NCBI RefSeq assembly: GCF_034372165.1
Contig: NZ_CP139698.1
Coordinates: forward strand, 3,224,001 to 3,288,000
Direction: 5' to 3'
Length of the DNA: 64,000 bases
Source of the DNA: Christiangramia sp. OXR-203
GTDB taxonomy: Bacteria; Bacteroidota; Bacteroidia; Flavobacteriales; Flavobacteriaceae
Part shown: positions 16,195 through 26,382 of the stretch, piece by piece
Layout of the letters: each line of letters starts with the position of its first letter
Numbering within the stretch: the stretch's first letter is position 1
The notes under the pieces: generated by a model
Told to the model about the DNA's origin: nothing
The model's database searches: none
Seen by the model: only the letters and a program-made list of their open reading frames with translations
Program-made: the position numbers and the translations under genes

Positions 16195-18543
16195 TTATTG
16201 TTCCTTATTTACCTGTTTTAGACTTGTATCTGCGTATCGTTTTCTATCCTTCATCTTAAGTCTTAATTTCATCAAGCCGAATACTCCTACTGCTGCTATG
16301 GATAATACTGAAACTTCTATTAGTGTATCTGCACCACGGAAGTCCACCAGAATCACGTTCACCACATTTTTACCATGAGCTTCTACATATGAGTTTGCAG
16401 CATAGAACTCCCCAACCTGCTTACTTACAGGTTCAGAAAGTACTTCAAGTGCTAAAATGGTAATTATAAGTCCGAAAACACTGGATAAAATACCATCTCT
16501 CATTCGTGTTTTATAATCTGAAAGCTTCAGATACTTCGGTAATTTATATAATACAAGAACGAACAGGATCACCGTTAGTGTATCAATTGAGAACTGGGTC
16601 ATAGCCAAATCTGGTGCCGAGTAGAATACGAAGATCAGACAAATTGAAAGACCAACAACACCCATTGCTGCAACTGCTGCCAGACGACTATCAGTAAAAA
16701 CAGTATAGAAAATTCCCGCAATCAGGATCAAAGTAGTGGTGATCTCATAGACTGTGATTTTAGATAACGAATTATAATCGATCACAAAACGAGTATTCCC
16801 AATCATGATGTACCCAACTAATACCACCAGAAAGAGAATAATGATGGAAATATAGTTTCTTAAGTATCCATTCTGAAAGAAATTCGTCCAGAAGTTAGAG
16901 AATTGCACAAAACCTTTATTTAGAAGATTCAGAATATTTTCCGGAGATATTGCATTAAATTTTGCTGCAGATGCCACCAGTTTTTCAGAAGGTTTGATAA
17001 TAAAATATAAAGTAGTTCCAACACCTATTGTGATCAAACTAAGAATAAAAATAAGATTAAATCCGTGCCATAACGCCAGATGAATTTCAGAAGCATCACC
17101 ACCAAGAGCCGTAACTACAGGTTTAATTAAAGCACCTTCAATTAAAAATGGAGCAATTCCAAAAACAAGACCTAATGTTGCCAGTAACACCGGCGGAATC
17201 CACATGATTGAACCAGGAGCTTTCACGTTTTTGTGTTCTTCAGGCAGTTTCCCGGTGAATGGCTTGATTCCCGCTACAAAACCTGCATATAGCAAGAGAA
17301 TCTTAGTAAGAACTATCGCGATCATTGAAATGATGATAATCGTGTCTGAATGATATGTAGCTTCGTAGGTAAGTTCCTTCCCAAGAAAACCTATAGTTGG
17401 AGGAATCCCGGCACTGGAAATTGCCGCCAGAATCCCGGCGATCCCAACTGGAAGCATAATTTTGTTCAGTCCCGCAAGTCTGGTGACATCACGGGTATGT
17501 GTTTGATGATCTATGATTCCCGTTACCAGGAACAATGTTGCTTTGTACAAGGCATGAACAATGATAAATACTGCTGCAGCCAGGAATGCTTCTTCGGTTC
17601 CCAGACCAATTAGAAACACCAGAATACCTAAGGCCGATATTGTTGAATAGGCCAGAATGCCTTTAAGATCTGTTCTGAACAAGGTATGAATCGCAGAATA
17701 TAGCATGGTAATTCCCCCAACGACGATCAGCGTATAATTCCAGATATTTTCACCTCCAAGAATAGGAGTGAAACGCATTAATAAATAGATTCCTGCTTTT
17801 ACCATTGTGGCAGAATGCAGGTAGGTAGACACAGGTGTTGGAGCCTTCATTGCTCCAGGTAACCAGAAGTGAAATGGGAATTGAGCCGATTTTGTGAAAG
17901 CTGCACCAAACAACAATATGACAGCAACGGCATAGAATTCGTTTCCACGAATAGCTTCACTCATACTCAGCATTTCTGTAATGCTGTAAGTGCCCGTAAT
18001 ATTATTTAGTAGTAAAGCTGAAGCAAGAAGCAACAATCCTCCTATTCCGGTAATACCCAAAGCGGTCATTGCCGATTTTCGAGAAGCCGGATTAGTATTA
18101 TTGAAGCCGATTAGAAAGAAAGAACTAATACTTGTAAGTTCCCAGAACACAAACAAAGTGATCATGTTATCAGAAAGTACCAGTCCAAGCATCGCACCCA
18201 TGAACGCAGCTAGATAGCCATAAAATCTGTCCAGGTACTCGTGTCCTTTTAAGTAAGAAGAGGTATATGCAAAGACAAGGAAACCTATCCCCGTGATCAT
18301 TAAAGAAAATAGCAATGACAGACCATCCAGCTTAAAACCAAGATCTACACCAAAGGATGGAATCCATTGAAAAGATCTGGTAATTACTTCACCATCTGCA
18401 ATTGGAGCTATAAACTGGAAAAAATATAAAAAGAGCCCAAGTGGTACTACGGAAGCTAGTATCGAGAGCTTACCTTTAAAAAACTTCCCTACAAAAACCA
18501 AGAGAATAGAAAATATAAATCCTGTAAGAATTGCGGTAAGCAT
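16195..18543 (-). CDS. mrpA: Mrp/Mnh Na+/H+ antiporter subunit A
   Basis: The largest Mrp subunit is about 782 residues from ATG at 18543. It is homologous to NuoL in its first 500 residues and carries the extra MbhD/MbhE-like helices typical of MrpA towards the C-terminus (ELMTQF-type PDLAMTQFSIDTLTVILFVL near 640). FWELTSISSFFLIGFNN holds the conserved glutamate, and FTKSAQFPFHFWLPGAMKAPTPVSTYLHSATMVKAG holds the lysine and histidine of the proton path. An in-frame TTG at 18567 would add eight residues, but it coincides with a perfect -7 box, so ATG is chosen. The complex exports sodium for protons, suiting a marine organism. Confidence 0.96.
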   Translation of the reverse strand: MLTAILTGFIFSILLVFVGKFFKGKLSILASVVPLGLFLYFFQFIAPIADGEVITRSFQWIPSFGVDLGFKLDGLSLLFSLMITGIGFLVFAYTSSYLKGHEYLDRFYGYLAAFMGAMLGLVLSDNMITLFVFWELTSISSFFLIGFNNTNPASRKSAMTALGITGIGGLLLLASALLLNNITGTYSITEMLSMSEAIRGNEFYAVAVILLFGAAFTKSAQFPFHFWLPGAMKAPTPVSTYLHSATMVKAGIYLLMRFTPILGGENIWNYTLIVVGGITMLYSAIHTLFRTDLKGILAYSTISALGILVFLIGLGTEEAFLAAAVFIIVHALYKATLFLVTGIIDHQTHTRDVTRLAGLNKIMLPVGIAGILAAISSAGIPPTIGFLGKELTYEATYHSDTIIIISMIAIVLTKILLLYAGFVAGIKPFTGKLPEEHKNVKAPGSIMWIPPVLLATLGLVFGIAPFLIEGALIKPVVTALGGDASEIHLALWHGFNLIFILSLITIGVGTTLYFIIKPSEKLVASAAKFNAISPENILNLLNKGFVQFSNFWTNFFQNGYLRNYISIIILFLVVLVGYIMIGNTRFVIDYNSLSKITVYEITTTLILIAGIFYTVFTDSRLAAVAAMGVVGLSICLIFVFYSAPDLAMTQFSIDTLTVILFVLVLYKLPKYLKLSDYKTRMRDGILSSVFGLIITILALEVLSEPVSKQVGEFYAANSYVEAHGKNVVNVILVDFRGADTLIEVSVLSIAAVGVFGLMKLRLKMKDRKRYADTSLKQVNKEQ

Positions 18544-18564
18544 ACTTAGTAAATCTGTTTGTCG

Positions 18565-18572
18565 CAAATATA
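18565..18572 (-). promoter_or_regulatory. -7 box of the Mrp operon
   Basis: TATATTTG on the minus strand matches TAnnTTTG and gives a leader of about 15 bases before ATG at 18543. No well-spaced -33 TTG was found. Confidence 0.55.
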
Positions 18573-18712
18573 ATAGTTATTATTGAAGAATAGTTTTAGC
18601 GCAATCAATAATCCTGGAGATAAACGTGATTTCTACATTAAATACTCTCTATTTAATTCACATTCAATTCCTATCGATTTTACTTGATACTTAGAAATAT
18701 TTACAAATTAAA

Positions 18713-18761
18713 TTATTGATAATCGATAATTTATTTTATGTTTGTTATCGTAAAACGATAA
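18713..18761 (+). promoter_or_regulatory. Promoter with two operator-like palindromes before the DUF2975/XRE array
   Basis: The promoter has TTG at 18716-18718 and TATGTTTG at 18737-18744, 18 bases apart. A perfect inverted repeat TTATCG-N5-CGATAA occupies 18745-18761, right after the -7 box and over the expected transcription start. A second copy with one mismatch, TTATTG-N5-CGATAA, lies at 18713-18729 over the -33 element. The two have the same 6-5-6 geometry and start 32 bases apart, close to three helical turns. This suits co-operative repression by a small dimeric HTH protein, and the XRE regulator at the end of the array is the natural candidate (inferred). Confidence 0.7.
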
Positions 18762-18769
18762 TTATATCA

Positions 18770-19266
18770 ATGAAACTTGTAATTTGGTTACGGAATATTT
18801 TCAGTACAGCGTATTATTTGACCATCATTATATTAATGGTAGTCTTAGGATTAATGATTTTTGCTATAGTTGCCGACTCTGAAATGGTAAGGGAATTTGT
18901 AGACAGATCACCAAATCTTATTGTTAAATCAAAATCAGCCTTATTTGCTGCATTATCTTTTACTTTCATTTCTGGAGCATTCTGGATTTATATACTTAGA
19001 CTACTTAGAAATCTAACCTGGAATCTTTCTATCAGGGATTTATTTTCAGATATCAAATATCCACTTTCAAGCTATCAGGACAGTTAATAATTATTGTGAC
19101 TGTTCTAGATTACATTACGAAATTTATTTTTGAAGCATTATTCAATGAAAAATTAAAAAGTTTCGATCTCTTCGATTTTATCCTTGCCATTGGAATTGGA
19201 TTATTCCTAATTCTATTATCGCAAGTTTTTCAAAAAGCTAAGAATCTGAAAGATGAAATGAATTAA
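18770..19266 (+). pseudogene. DUF2975 membrane protein, copy 1, frameshifted
   Basis: The first half runs from ATG at 18770 to a stop at 19085-19087 (105 residues, two hydrophobic helices near 9-30 and 55-76). The second half continues in the +2 frame through FKLSGQLIIIVTVLDYITK to a stop at 19264-19266 and ends KAKNLKDEMN. Together the halves match the full-length neighbours, which have AGRLIVLASILDAIV and KAKSFKEENKLTV at the same places. Adding one T to the TTT run near 19065-19067 rejoins the frames as KYPLFKLSGQLI. A second lost A at about 19258 leaves an out-of-frame remnant of the ELTV tail. The copy is therefore probably dead, unless there is a sequencing error or programmed frameshifting. 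Confidence 0.8.
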
Positions 19267-19284
19267 CCGTTTATAAATTATTTA

Positions 19285-19821
19285 ATGAAGCCCATATCCC
19301 TCCTCAAATACTCTTTAAATGTTTTCCTAATATCACTCCTGGCAATAAACTTATTAAAGCTATTAATTGTATTATTTTATTTTTTCAATCCAGACCATGA
19401 TTTTTTTGGAGGCTTTTCAATTCTTCCAGATGAGATAAACAATCAGCCAATTACCAAAAATTATAACTGGACAACTACACTTTTTGGTATTGACATTATC
19501 AGTTCTATCTTATTTATTTATTTGATTTTAAAGTTCAAAAATCTCGTTTCTCTTTTGAATACTACCGATCTCTTTAATTTTCAGCAACAAAAGCTTTTTA
19601 AAAACATAGGTATTTTGTTAATAATTTATGCTGGAATAAAATGGATATCTCTTTTTATCTATAAAAATTTTCTTGAATCCTCTCCAAGAACTGTGACTTA
19701 CGATTTTGATGGCACCGGTTCTTTCTGGTTTGTTTTGATTCTTGGACTATTATTTACTTACATCTCCTACGCTTTCAAGGAAGCACGATTTCACAGGGAA
19801 GAAAATGAATTAACCGTTTAA
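19285..19821 (+). CDS. DUF2975 family membrane protein, copy 2
   Basis: The 178-residue protein has four predicted membrane helices (about 10-34, 65-85, 107-127, 147-165). A polar loop after helix 1 contains DHDFFGGFSILPDEIN. It ends FHREENELTV; the EENELTV tail is a hallmark of DUF2975 proteins that neighbour small XRE regulators. Function is unknown: family members occur in many Firmicutes and Bacteroidota next to YozG-like HTH proteins. The gene lies 18 bases after the broken copy 1 and 11 bases before copy 3, so it is part of one transcript. Confidence 0.82.
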   Translation: MKPISLLKYSLNVFLISLLAINLLKLLIVLFYFFNPDHDFFGGFSILPDEINNQPITKNYNWTTTLFGIDIISSILFIYLILKFKNLVSLLNTTDLFNFQQQKLFKNIGILLIIYAGIKWISLFIYKNFLESSPRTVTYDFDGTGSFWFVLILGLLFTYISYAFKEARFHREENELTV

Positions 19822-19832
19822 CATAAAACTAT

Positions 19833-20348
19833 ATGAAGCCACCAATTTTACTTAAAACTATTTTAGATATATGCTTCTTCATCCTATTGATTAGTTTAAT
19901 TGCTTCGATGGGTATTATACTATCTCATCTATTTTTAACATCAGAGGGTATGCCCATATATTTAAATGACCATATTATTGGCGAAATAACAATGCCGAAA
20001 ATAATTTTACTAATACTAGCAATTTTCCAAGCTGGTATTTTTTTATTTTCTGTATATACTTTAAGAAAAGTAGTACATAACTTTTTTAAAAAAAGATTAT
20101 TTACCTCTATACAAATAACGGGATTAAATTTAGCTGGAAGATTAATTGTTTTGGCTAGTATTTTAGATGCTATTGTGAGTTTTTCATCGAATCTTATTCT
20201 GGAATCAAATCTGAAACTTCGTTTTGGAATCGAATCTACTTTTGGTTCATTTTGGCTACAATTAGCTATGGGACTTTTTCTAATTCTGTTATCCAAATCT
20301 TTTGAAAAAGCCAAGAGCTTTAAGGAAGAAAACAAACTAACCGTTTAA
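19833..20348 (+). CDS. DUF2975 family membrane protein, copy 3
   Basis: The 171-residue protein has four hydrophobic helices (about 11-34, 55-76, 98-120, 140-158). After helix 2 comes LRKVVHNFFKKRLFTSIQITGLNLAGRLIVLASILD, the most conserved part of the family. After helix 4 comes LLSKSFEKAKSFKEENKLTV at the C-terminus. The XRE regulator starts two bases after its stop, the usual DUF2975-HTH arrangement. Divergence from copy 2 is large outside the tail, so the duplication is not recent. A membrane-sensor or anti-regulator role is only a guess. Confidence 0.85.
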   Translation: MKPPILLKTILDICFFILLISLIASMGIILSHLFLTSEGMPIYLNDHIIGEITMPKIILLILAIFQAGIFLFSVYTLRKVVHNFFKKRLFTSIQITGLNLAGRLIVLASILDAIVSFSSNLILESNLKLRFGIESTFGSFWLQLAMGLFLILLSKSFEKAKSFKEENKLTV

Positions 20349-20350
20349 GT

Positions 20351-20557
20351 ATGGCCATTATCATAAATCTCGATCAGATTCTGGAAGAAAGAGGCATGAA
20401 AAGTAATGAACTGGCTGAAATGGTTGGGATTACCACCGCAAACCTGTCTATCCTTAAAACCGGGAAAGCCAAAGCTGTTCGGTTTTCCACACTTGAAGCT
20501 ATTTGCCAGGCTCTGGATTGCCAACCCGGGGATATTCTGGAATATTTGCCAGATTAG
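20351..20557 (+). CDS. XRE/Cro-CI type small transcriptional regulator (YozG-like)
   Basis: The 68-residue protein is a single helix-turn-helix domain: NLDQILEERGMKSNELAEMVGITTANLSILKTGKAKAVRFSTLEAICQALDCQPGDILEYLPD. The recognition helix is about TTANLSILKTGKAKAV (28-43), and the ending CQPGDILEY is typical of YozG-like proteins. It is translationally close-coupled to DUF2975 copy 3 (two-base gap). It probably binds as a dimer to the TTATCG-N5-CGATAA palindromes at the array promoter and controls its own operon (inferred). Confidence 0.93.
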   Translation: MAIIINLDQILEERGMKSNELAEMVGITTANLSILKTGKAKAVRFSTLEAICQALDCQPGDILEYLPD

Positions 20558-20606
20558 AAAAATTCCGACTTATTCTCTTAAATTTAGCTACCTAAAATTT
20601 CAATTT

Positions 20607-22382
20607 ATGCGATCATTATTAATGTTACTGCTATTAACTTCCATGGCAGCAACTTCACAGGTAAACACTTATAAAATTTCCTTCAGCAATGCTGTTCATC
20701 ATGAAGCAAAAATAGAAGTAACATTTCCGAAGATAAAATCACAAGAACTAACTGTACGAATGAGCCGTACTTCTCCTGGTAGATACGCCCTGCATGAATT
20801 TGCTAAAAACGTGTACGGCTTCAAAGCTTTCAATAGCGAGGGAAAAGAATTAGAAATTACTAGAGAGAATCCTTATTCCTGGACGGTAAAGAATACAGAT
20901 GGCAACGTTAACATAGAGTATATACTCTACGCAAATCGCGGAGATGGCACTTATTCTCAGGTTGATGCCAGCCATGCTCATTTAAATATTCCAGCCACCT
21001 TCATGTATTCCGAAGAATTGAAAGATCGTGATATTGAGTTACAGATCGATCTTCAGGATCAACCAGACTGGAAGATCGCTACGCAGCTTGAGAAGATCAA
21101 TGAGAATACATTTAAAGCGCCAGATCTGTATTATTTTATGGATAGCCCGATAGAGATCAGCGATCATCAAGTCAAAAGTTTCGAGCATGATGGTCAGAAA
21201 ATTGAATTTGTGCTGCATCATCAGGGAACTGAAGCTGAACTTGAGCAATATTTTGAGCAGGTTAAAGCGATCGTAGAACAGGAAGCAGCCGTTTTCGGCG
21301 AATTACCAGATTATGATTATGGACGATATACTTTCCTGGCTTGCTATATGCCAAATGCCAGCGGCGACGGAATGGAACATCGCAACAGTACGATTCTTAC
21401 AAAGACAGATGCTCTGGCAGATGGTGGAATGAAAGGTAATATTGGCACCGTTGCTCATGAATTTTTTCATGGATGGAATGTGGAGCGTATTCGCCCTGCG
21501 GATCTGGAACCTTTCAGTTTTTCTGAAGTAAATATGAGTCGAAACTTGTGGTTTGCTGAAGGTTTCACCAGTTATTATACCGGATTAATCCTGCATCGTG
21601 CAGGCATCACTTCAGAAAAAGAATATATAGAAGGGCTTTCCGGAACTTTCAATTATGTCTGGAATTCACCAGCTACCCAGTATTTTAATCCTATGGAAAT
21701 GAGCATGCAGGCACCATTTGTAGATGCAGCCAAGTCTGTAGATCCTGTAAATCGTGAAAACACTTTTATCTCCTATTATTCCTACGGAAGTATCCTTGGT
21801 CTCGCACTGGATCTTTCTCTAAGAGAAAAAGATCTGAATCTCGATAATTTCATGAAAATGATGTGGCAGAAGTATGGCAAGAATGAAGTTGCTTACGATA
21901 CGGAGGATATTGAAAATACACTTACAGCATATGCGGGCAAAGAATTTTCAAATAATTTCTTTGCAAAGCATATTAGAACTGGTGGACAACCGGAATATAA
22001 GGAGTTGTTCGATCAAGTTGGTGTTAGCATTACACAGGAGGTCGAAAAGAATCATTTTGGAGCTAGTTTTCGGGAAACTGAGAATGGACTGGAAATTAGT
22101 CGAAATACTGTAATAGGAAGTCCTGCTTACGTAGCTGGCCTGGACGAAGGAGATTTGATTACTTCAGTAAATGGAACTCCAGTAAATACTTCAAAAGCAA
22201 TGGAGGAAATGATAGCCGGTACTGCTGAAGGTAAAAAGATAAAGCTCGCGTATCAGCGATTTGGAGAGACTGAAACTACTTCTGTAGAACTTTCAGCAGA
22301 TCCTGAATACAAGATCACATTATCTGAAAATGCTTCGAAAGAACAATTAGAGAACCGAAAGAAATGGCTGGAATCTAAATAA
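20607..22382 (+). CDS. M61 family glycyl aminopeptidase-like protease with PDZ domain
   Basis: This secreted or periplasmic zinc metallopeptidase has 591 residues from ATG at 20607. The signal peptide is MRSLLMLLLLTSMAATSQ. The zinc site is H284-E285-x-x-H288 (TVAHEFFHGWNVERIRP), with the third ligand E318 in LWFAEGFTSYY. A PDZ domain lies near 505-575 (GSPAYVAGLDEGDLITSVNGTPVN). This matches the M61 layout: N-terminal domain, gluzincin domain, PDZ. The frame stays open upstream to 20406, but that part overlaps the XRE gene and is not protein-like. Confidence 0.94.
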   Translation: MRSLLMLLLLTSMAATSQVNTYKISFSNAVHHEAKIEVTFPKIKSQELTVRMSRTSPGRYALHEFAKNVYGFKAFNSEGKELEITRENPYSWTVKNTDGNVNIEYILYANRGDGTYSQVDASHAHLNIPATFMYSEELKDRDIELQIDLQDQPDWKIATQLEKINENTFKAPDLYYFMDSPIEISDHQVKSFEHDGQKIEFVLHHQGTEAELEQYFEQVKAIVEQEAAVFGELPDYDYGRYTFLACYMPNASGDGMEHRNSTILTKTDALADGGMKGNIGTVAHEFFHGWNVERIRPADLEPFSFSEVNMSRNLWFAEGFTSYYTGLILHRAGITSEKEYIEGLSGTFNYVWNSPATQYFNPMEMSMQAPFVDAAKSVDPVNRENTFISYYSYGSILGLALDLSLREKDLNLDNFMKMMWQKYGKNEVAYDTEDIENTLTAYAGKEFSNNFFAKHIRTGGQPEYKELFDQVGVSITQEVEKNHFGASFRETENGLEISRNTVIGSPAYVAGLDEGDLITSVNGTPVNTSKAMEEMIAGTAEGKKIKLAYQRFGETETTSVELSADPEYKITLSENASKEQLENRKKWLESK

Positions 22383-22407
22383 TTAACAGGTCAAAAATGC
22401 TCATAAA

Positions 22408-22435
22408 AAAAGCCTTTCAGAAATGAAAGGCTTTT
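22408..22435. terminator. Bidirectional terminator between M61 peptidase and atpC
   Basis: A perfect 12-base-pair stem (22408-22419 with 22424-22435) closes on a GAAA tetraloop. On the minus strand it is followed by seven T residues, so it is strongest for atpC. The plus-strand tail is weaker (CTTTTAATTT). Confidence 0.9.
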
Positions 22436-22456
22436 AATTTTATAAGAATGAGAATA

Positions 22457-22753
22457 TTAATCAGCTAAAATAATAGCTTTATTATCCTTCATTTCAAGAA
22501 CTCCACCTTTAATGGTGTAGTACAAAACTTCAGTATTGTTTCCTTCCGTTCTAAAAGCCGACTGATCCTTAGCTTTGATCTCGTTCGTGCTTCCGGCTGC
22601 AAGGTCGATTTTTACATCGCCTTCAGTAAGAACAGATACGATAGGTGCGTGATTGTTCAGCATTTGAAATTCACCATCATTTCCTGGAACTTTCACAGCA
22701 TCTACTTTAGCTCTGAATACTACCGCCTCTGGAGTAACTATCTCTAAATACAT
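22457..22753 (-). CDS. atpC: ATP synthase F1 epsilon subunit, short form
   Basis: The 98-residue protein is only the beta-sandwich domain: MYLEIVTPEAVVFRAKVDAVKVPGNDGEFQMLNNHAPIVSVLTEGDVKI, then the GGVLEMKDNKAIILAD end. The C-terminal helical hairpin of E. coli epsilon, which inhibits ATP hydrolysis, is absent (usual length about 135). The short form is usual in this phylum. The gene follows atpD by 10 bases. Confidence 0.95.
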   Translation of the reverse strand: MYLEIVTPEAVVFRAKVDAVKVPGNDGEFQMLNNHAPIVSVLTEGDVKIDLAAGSTNEIKAKDQSAFRTEGNNTEVLYYTIKGGVLEMKDNKAIILAD

Positions 22754-22763
22754 TTAACTAATT

Positions 22764-24275
<1,512 letters not shown>

Positions 24276-24369
24276 TTATCTAATTCTTTTAATTTTATTA
24301 CGTAAAATTCAAATACCTACTTGCTTGATTTCAAAATTGATAAATCAGAAATAGGTCATTTTCAGGGTG

Positions 24370-24377
24370 CAAAGATA
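24370..24377 (-). promoter_or_regulatory. -7 box of atpD-atpC
   Basis: TATCTTTG on the minus strand fits TAnnTTTG, about 95 bases before the atpD start. No clear -33 TTG is present. The rest of the gap 24276-24480 shows no open frame or RNA structure that I recognise. Confidence 0.5.
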
Positions 24378-24480
24378 AATTTTTCTCTGAAAAAACAGAT
24401 TGAAATAAAGAGAAGTTTTTAATGTTTTAAAAATGCCTGAATTTCCAAGGTTAAGCCACGATAAAAATCTTATTAAAACG

Positions 24481-24510
24481 AAATAGCCTCTTCGATCGAA
24501 GAGGCTATTT
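24481..24510 (-). terminator. Terminator after glmS (30-base perfect palindrome)
   Basis: AAATAGCCTCTTC pairs perfectly with GAAGAGGCTATTT across a central GATC. It lies 19 bases after the glmS stop. The following minus-strand tail is T-rich (TTTCGTTTT). Confidence 0.85.
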
Positions 24511-24529
24511 TATCTAATATGTCAAACAA

Positions 24530-26377
24530 TTATTCTACCGTAACAGACTTTGCAAGGTTTCGTGGTTGATCCACATTTTTTCCAAGCATTACTGCAATAT
24601 GATAGGATAATAACTGTAATGGGATCGTTGTAAGTAAAGGAGTAAGTGATTCCATAGTTTCCGGAACTTCAATTACATAATCTGCAAGATCTCTAACTTC
24701 TTCATCTCCCTTAGTAACGATACCAATGATCTTTCCTTTTCTGGATTTAATCTCCTGTATGTTACTCACTACTTTTTCGTAATGTCCTTTCTTTGTAGCA
24801 ATCACTACCACTGGCATTTGCTCATCGATCAATGCGATTGGTCCATGCTTCATCTCTGCCGCAGGATAACCTTCAGCATGGATATAAGAAATCTCTTTTA
24901 GTTTTAAAGCACCCTCAAGCGCTACAGGGAAATTATACCCTCTACCTAAATAAAGACAGTTTGGAGCATCTTTATATTTAGCCGCAACCTCCTGAATTAG
25001 TTCATCAGACTTAAGTGCTTCTTTAACTTTCTCTGGAATTCGCTCCAATTCCTGTAAATGGAATTGGAAATCGCTATGAGAAATGGTCCCTTTAAACTTT
25101 CCAAGCTTGAGAGCCATTAATGTAAGCACTGTTATTTGAGTTGTAAACGCTTTTGTGGAAGCAACACCAATTTCTGGCCCAGCATGTGTATAAGCTCCTG
25201 CGTGAGTTTCTCTTGAAATTGAAGATCCTACAACGTTACAAACTCCAAAAGTGAAAGCTCCCTTTTCTTTGGCTAGCTTGATTGCCGCCATAGTATCTGC
25301 AGTTTCACCACTCTGGGATATGGAAATAACCACATCGTTTTCTGAGATCACTGGATTTCTATATCTAAATTCTGAAGCGTATTCTACTTCTACAGGAATT
25401 CTTGCGATATCTTCAAAAATATATTCTGCTACCAGACCTGCATGCCATGATGTACCACAAGCAACAATAATAATACGTTTTGCATTCGCAATACGCTCCA
25501 TATTATCATCTACCCCGGCCATTCTAATGATGCCTTGATCTACCAGCATTCTACCTCTATAGGTATCGCTAATTGCATTTGGCTGCTCATGAATTTCCTT
25601 CAGCATAAAATGCTCGTAACCACCTTTTTCGATCTGCTCCAGGTTCATTTGCAATTCCTGCACATAAGGATCTACTAGTGAATCATCATGAATCTTTCTC
25701 ACTTTTACATCCTTATCTCTACGAATAACTGCCATCTCTCCGTCTTCCAGATAGATCGCGTTATTAGTAAATTCTAGAAATGGTGATGCATCTGATGCTA
25801 CGAAAAACTCATCTTCTCCCACTCCAATAGCTAACGGACTTCCAAGTCTCGCTACTACAATTTCGTCTGGCTTCGTTTTATTAAACACAGCAATCGCATA
25901 GGCACCTATTGTCTGGTTCAAAGCAATCTGAACTGCCTTACCTAATTTCACTTTTTCGTTTATGATCACATCTTCGATAAGATTTACCAATACTTCAGTA
26001 TCGGTATCACTTTTAAAAGTGTAACCACGTTTTTTCAATTCCTTTTTCAAAGAATCATAATTCTCAATAATCCCGTTATGTATAATAACTAGGTCACCGG
26101 AATTTGAATAGTGAGGATGAGAGTTTATATCATTCGGCTCACCGTGAGTTGCCCATCTGGTATGACCAATTCCTACAGTTCCATTTGTAGTAACTTCCTC
26201 CTCGAATTTCTGCTTTAGATCGGCTACCTTACCTTTCGTTTTACACATCTTCAGCTCTTCACCATCGTATAGAGCGATACCGGCACTATCGTAACCACGA
26301 TATTCCAGTCTTTGTAATCCTTTTAAAACAATAGGGTAAGCTTCTCTATGCCCTATGTATCCAACAATTCCACACAT
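24530..26377 (-). CDS. glmS: Glutamine-fructose-6-phosphate aminotransferase (isomerizing)
   Basis: The 615-residue enzyme makes glucosamine-6-phosphate from fructose-6-phosphate and glutamine, the first step to peptidoglycan and LPS amino sugars. The N-terminal glutaminase starts MCGIVGYIGH with nucleophile Cys2, then RLEYRGYDSAG and GHTRWATHGEPN. Two SIS domains follow (VACGTSWHAGLVAEY, SISQSGETADTMAA and LGRGYNFPVALEGALKLKEISYIHAEGYPAAEMKHGP). The C-terminus DQPRNLAKSVTVE is canonical. It follows the DUF4270 gene by only five bases, which suggests one transcript. No glmS ribozyme was seen. Confidence 0.98.
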   Translation of the reverse strand: MCGIVGYIGHREAYPIVLKGLQRLEYRGYDSAGIALYDGEELKMCKTKGKVADLKQKFEEEVTTNGTVGIGHTRWATHGEPNDINSHPHYSNSGDLVIIHNGIIENYDSLKKELKKRGYTFKSDTDTEVLVNLIEDVIINEKVKLGKAVQIALNQTIGAYAIAVFNKTKPDEIVVARLGSPLAIGVGEDEFFVASDASPFLEFTNNAIYLEDGEMAVIRRDKDVKVRKIHDDSLVDPYVQELQMNLEQIEKGGYEHFMLKEIHEQPNAISDTYRGRMLVDQGIIRMAGVDDNMERIANAKRIIIVACGTSWHAGLVAEYIFEDIARIPVEVEYASEFRYRNPVISENDVVISISQSGETADTMAAIKLAKEKGAFTFGVCNVVGSSISRETHAGAYTHAGPEIGVASTKAFTTQITVLTLMALKLGKFKGTISHSDFQFHLQELERIPEKVKEALKSDELIQEVAAKYKDAPNCLYLGRGYNFPVALEGALKLKEISYIHAEGYPAAEMKHGPIALIDEQMPVVVIATKKGHYEKVVSNIQEIKSRKGKIIGIVTKGDEEVRDLADYVIEVPETMESLTPLLTTIPLQLLSYHIAVMLGKNVDQPRNLAKSVTVE

Positions 26378-26382
26378 ATTTC

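Noticed and set aside
18544-18567. TTG start for mrpA eight codons upstream
   Set aside because: The TTG lies in a perfect -7 box, and the ATG at 18543 starts a typical membrane helix.
20406-20606. Upstream extension of the M61 peptidase frame
   Set aside because: It overlaps the XRE regulator in another frame. The signal peptide begins at 20607.
24481-24510. Thirty-base palindrome as a regulator site
   Set aside because: Its place 19 bases after the glmS stop and the T-rich tail fit a terminator better.
24276-26377. glmS ribozyme
   Set aside because: No ribozyme core was recognised in the 5' region of glmS, which is only five bases after the previous gene.
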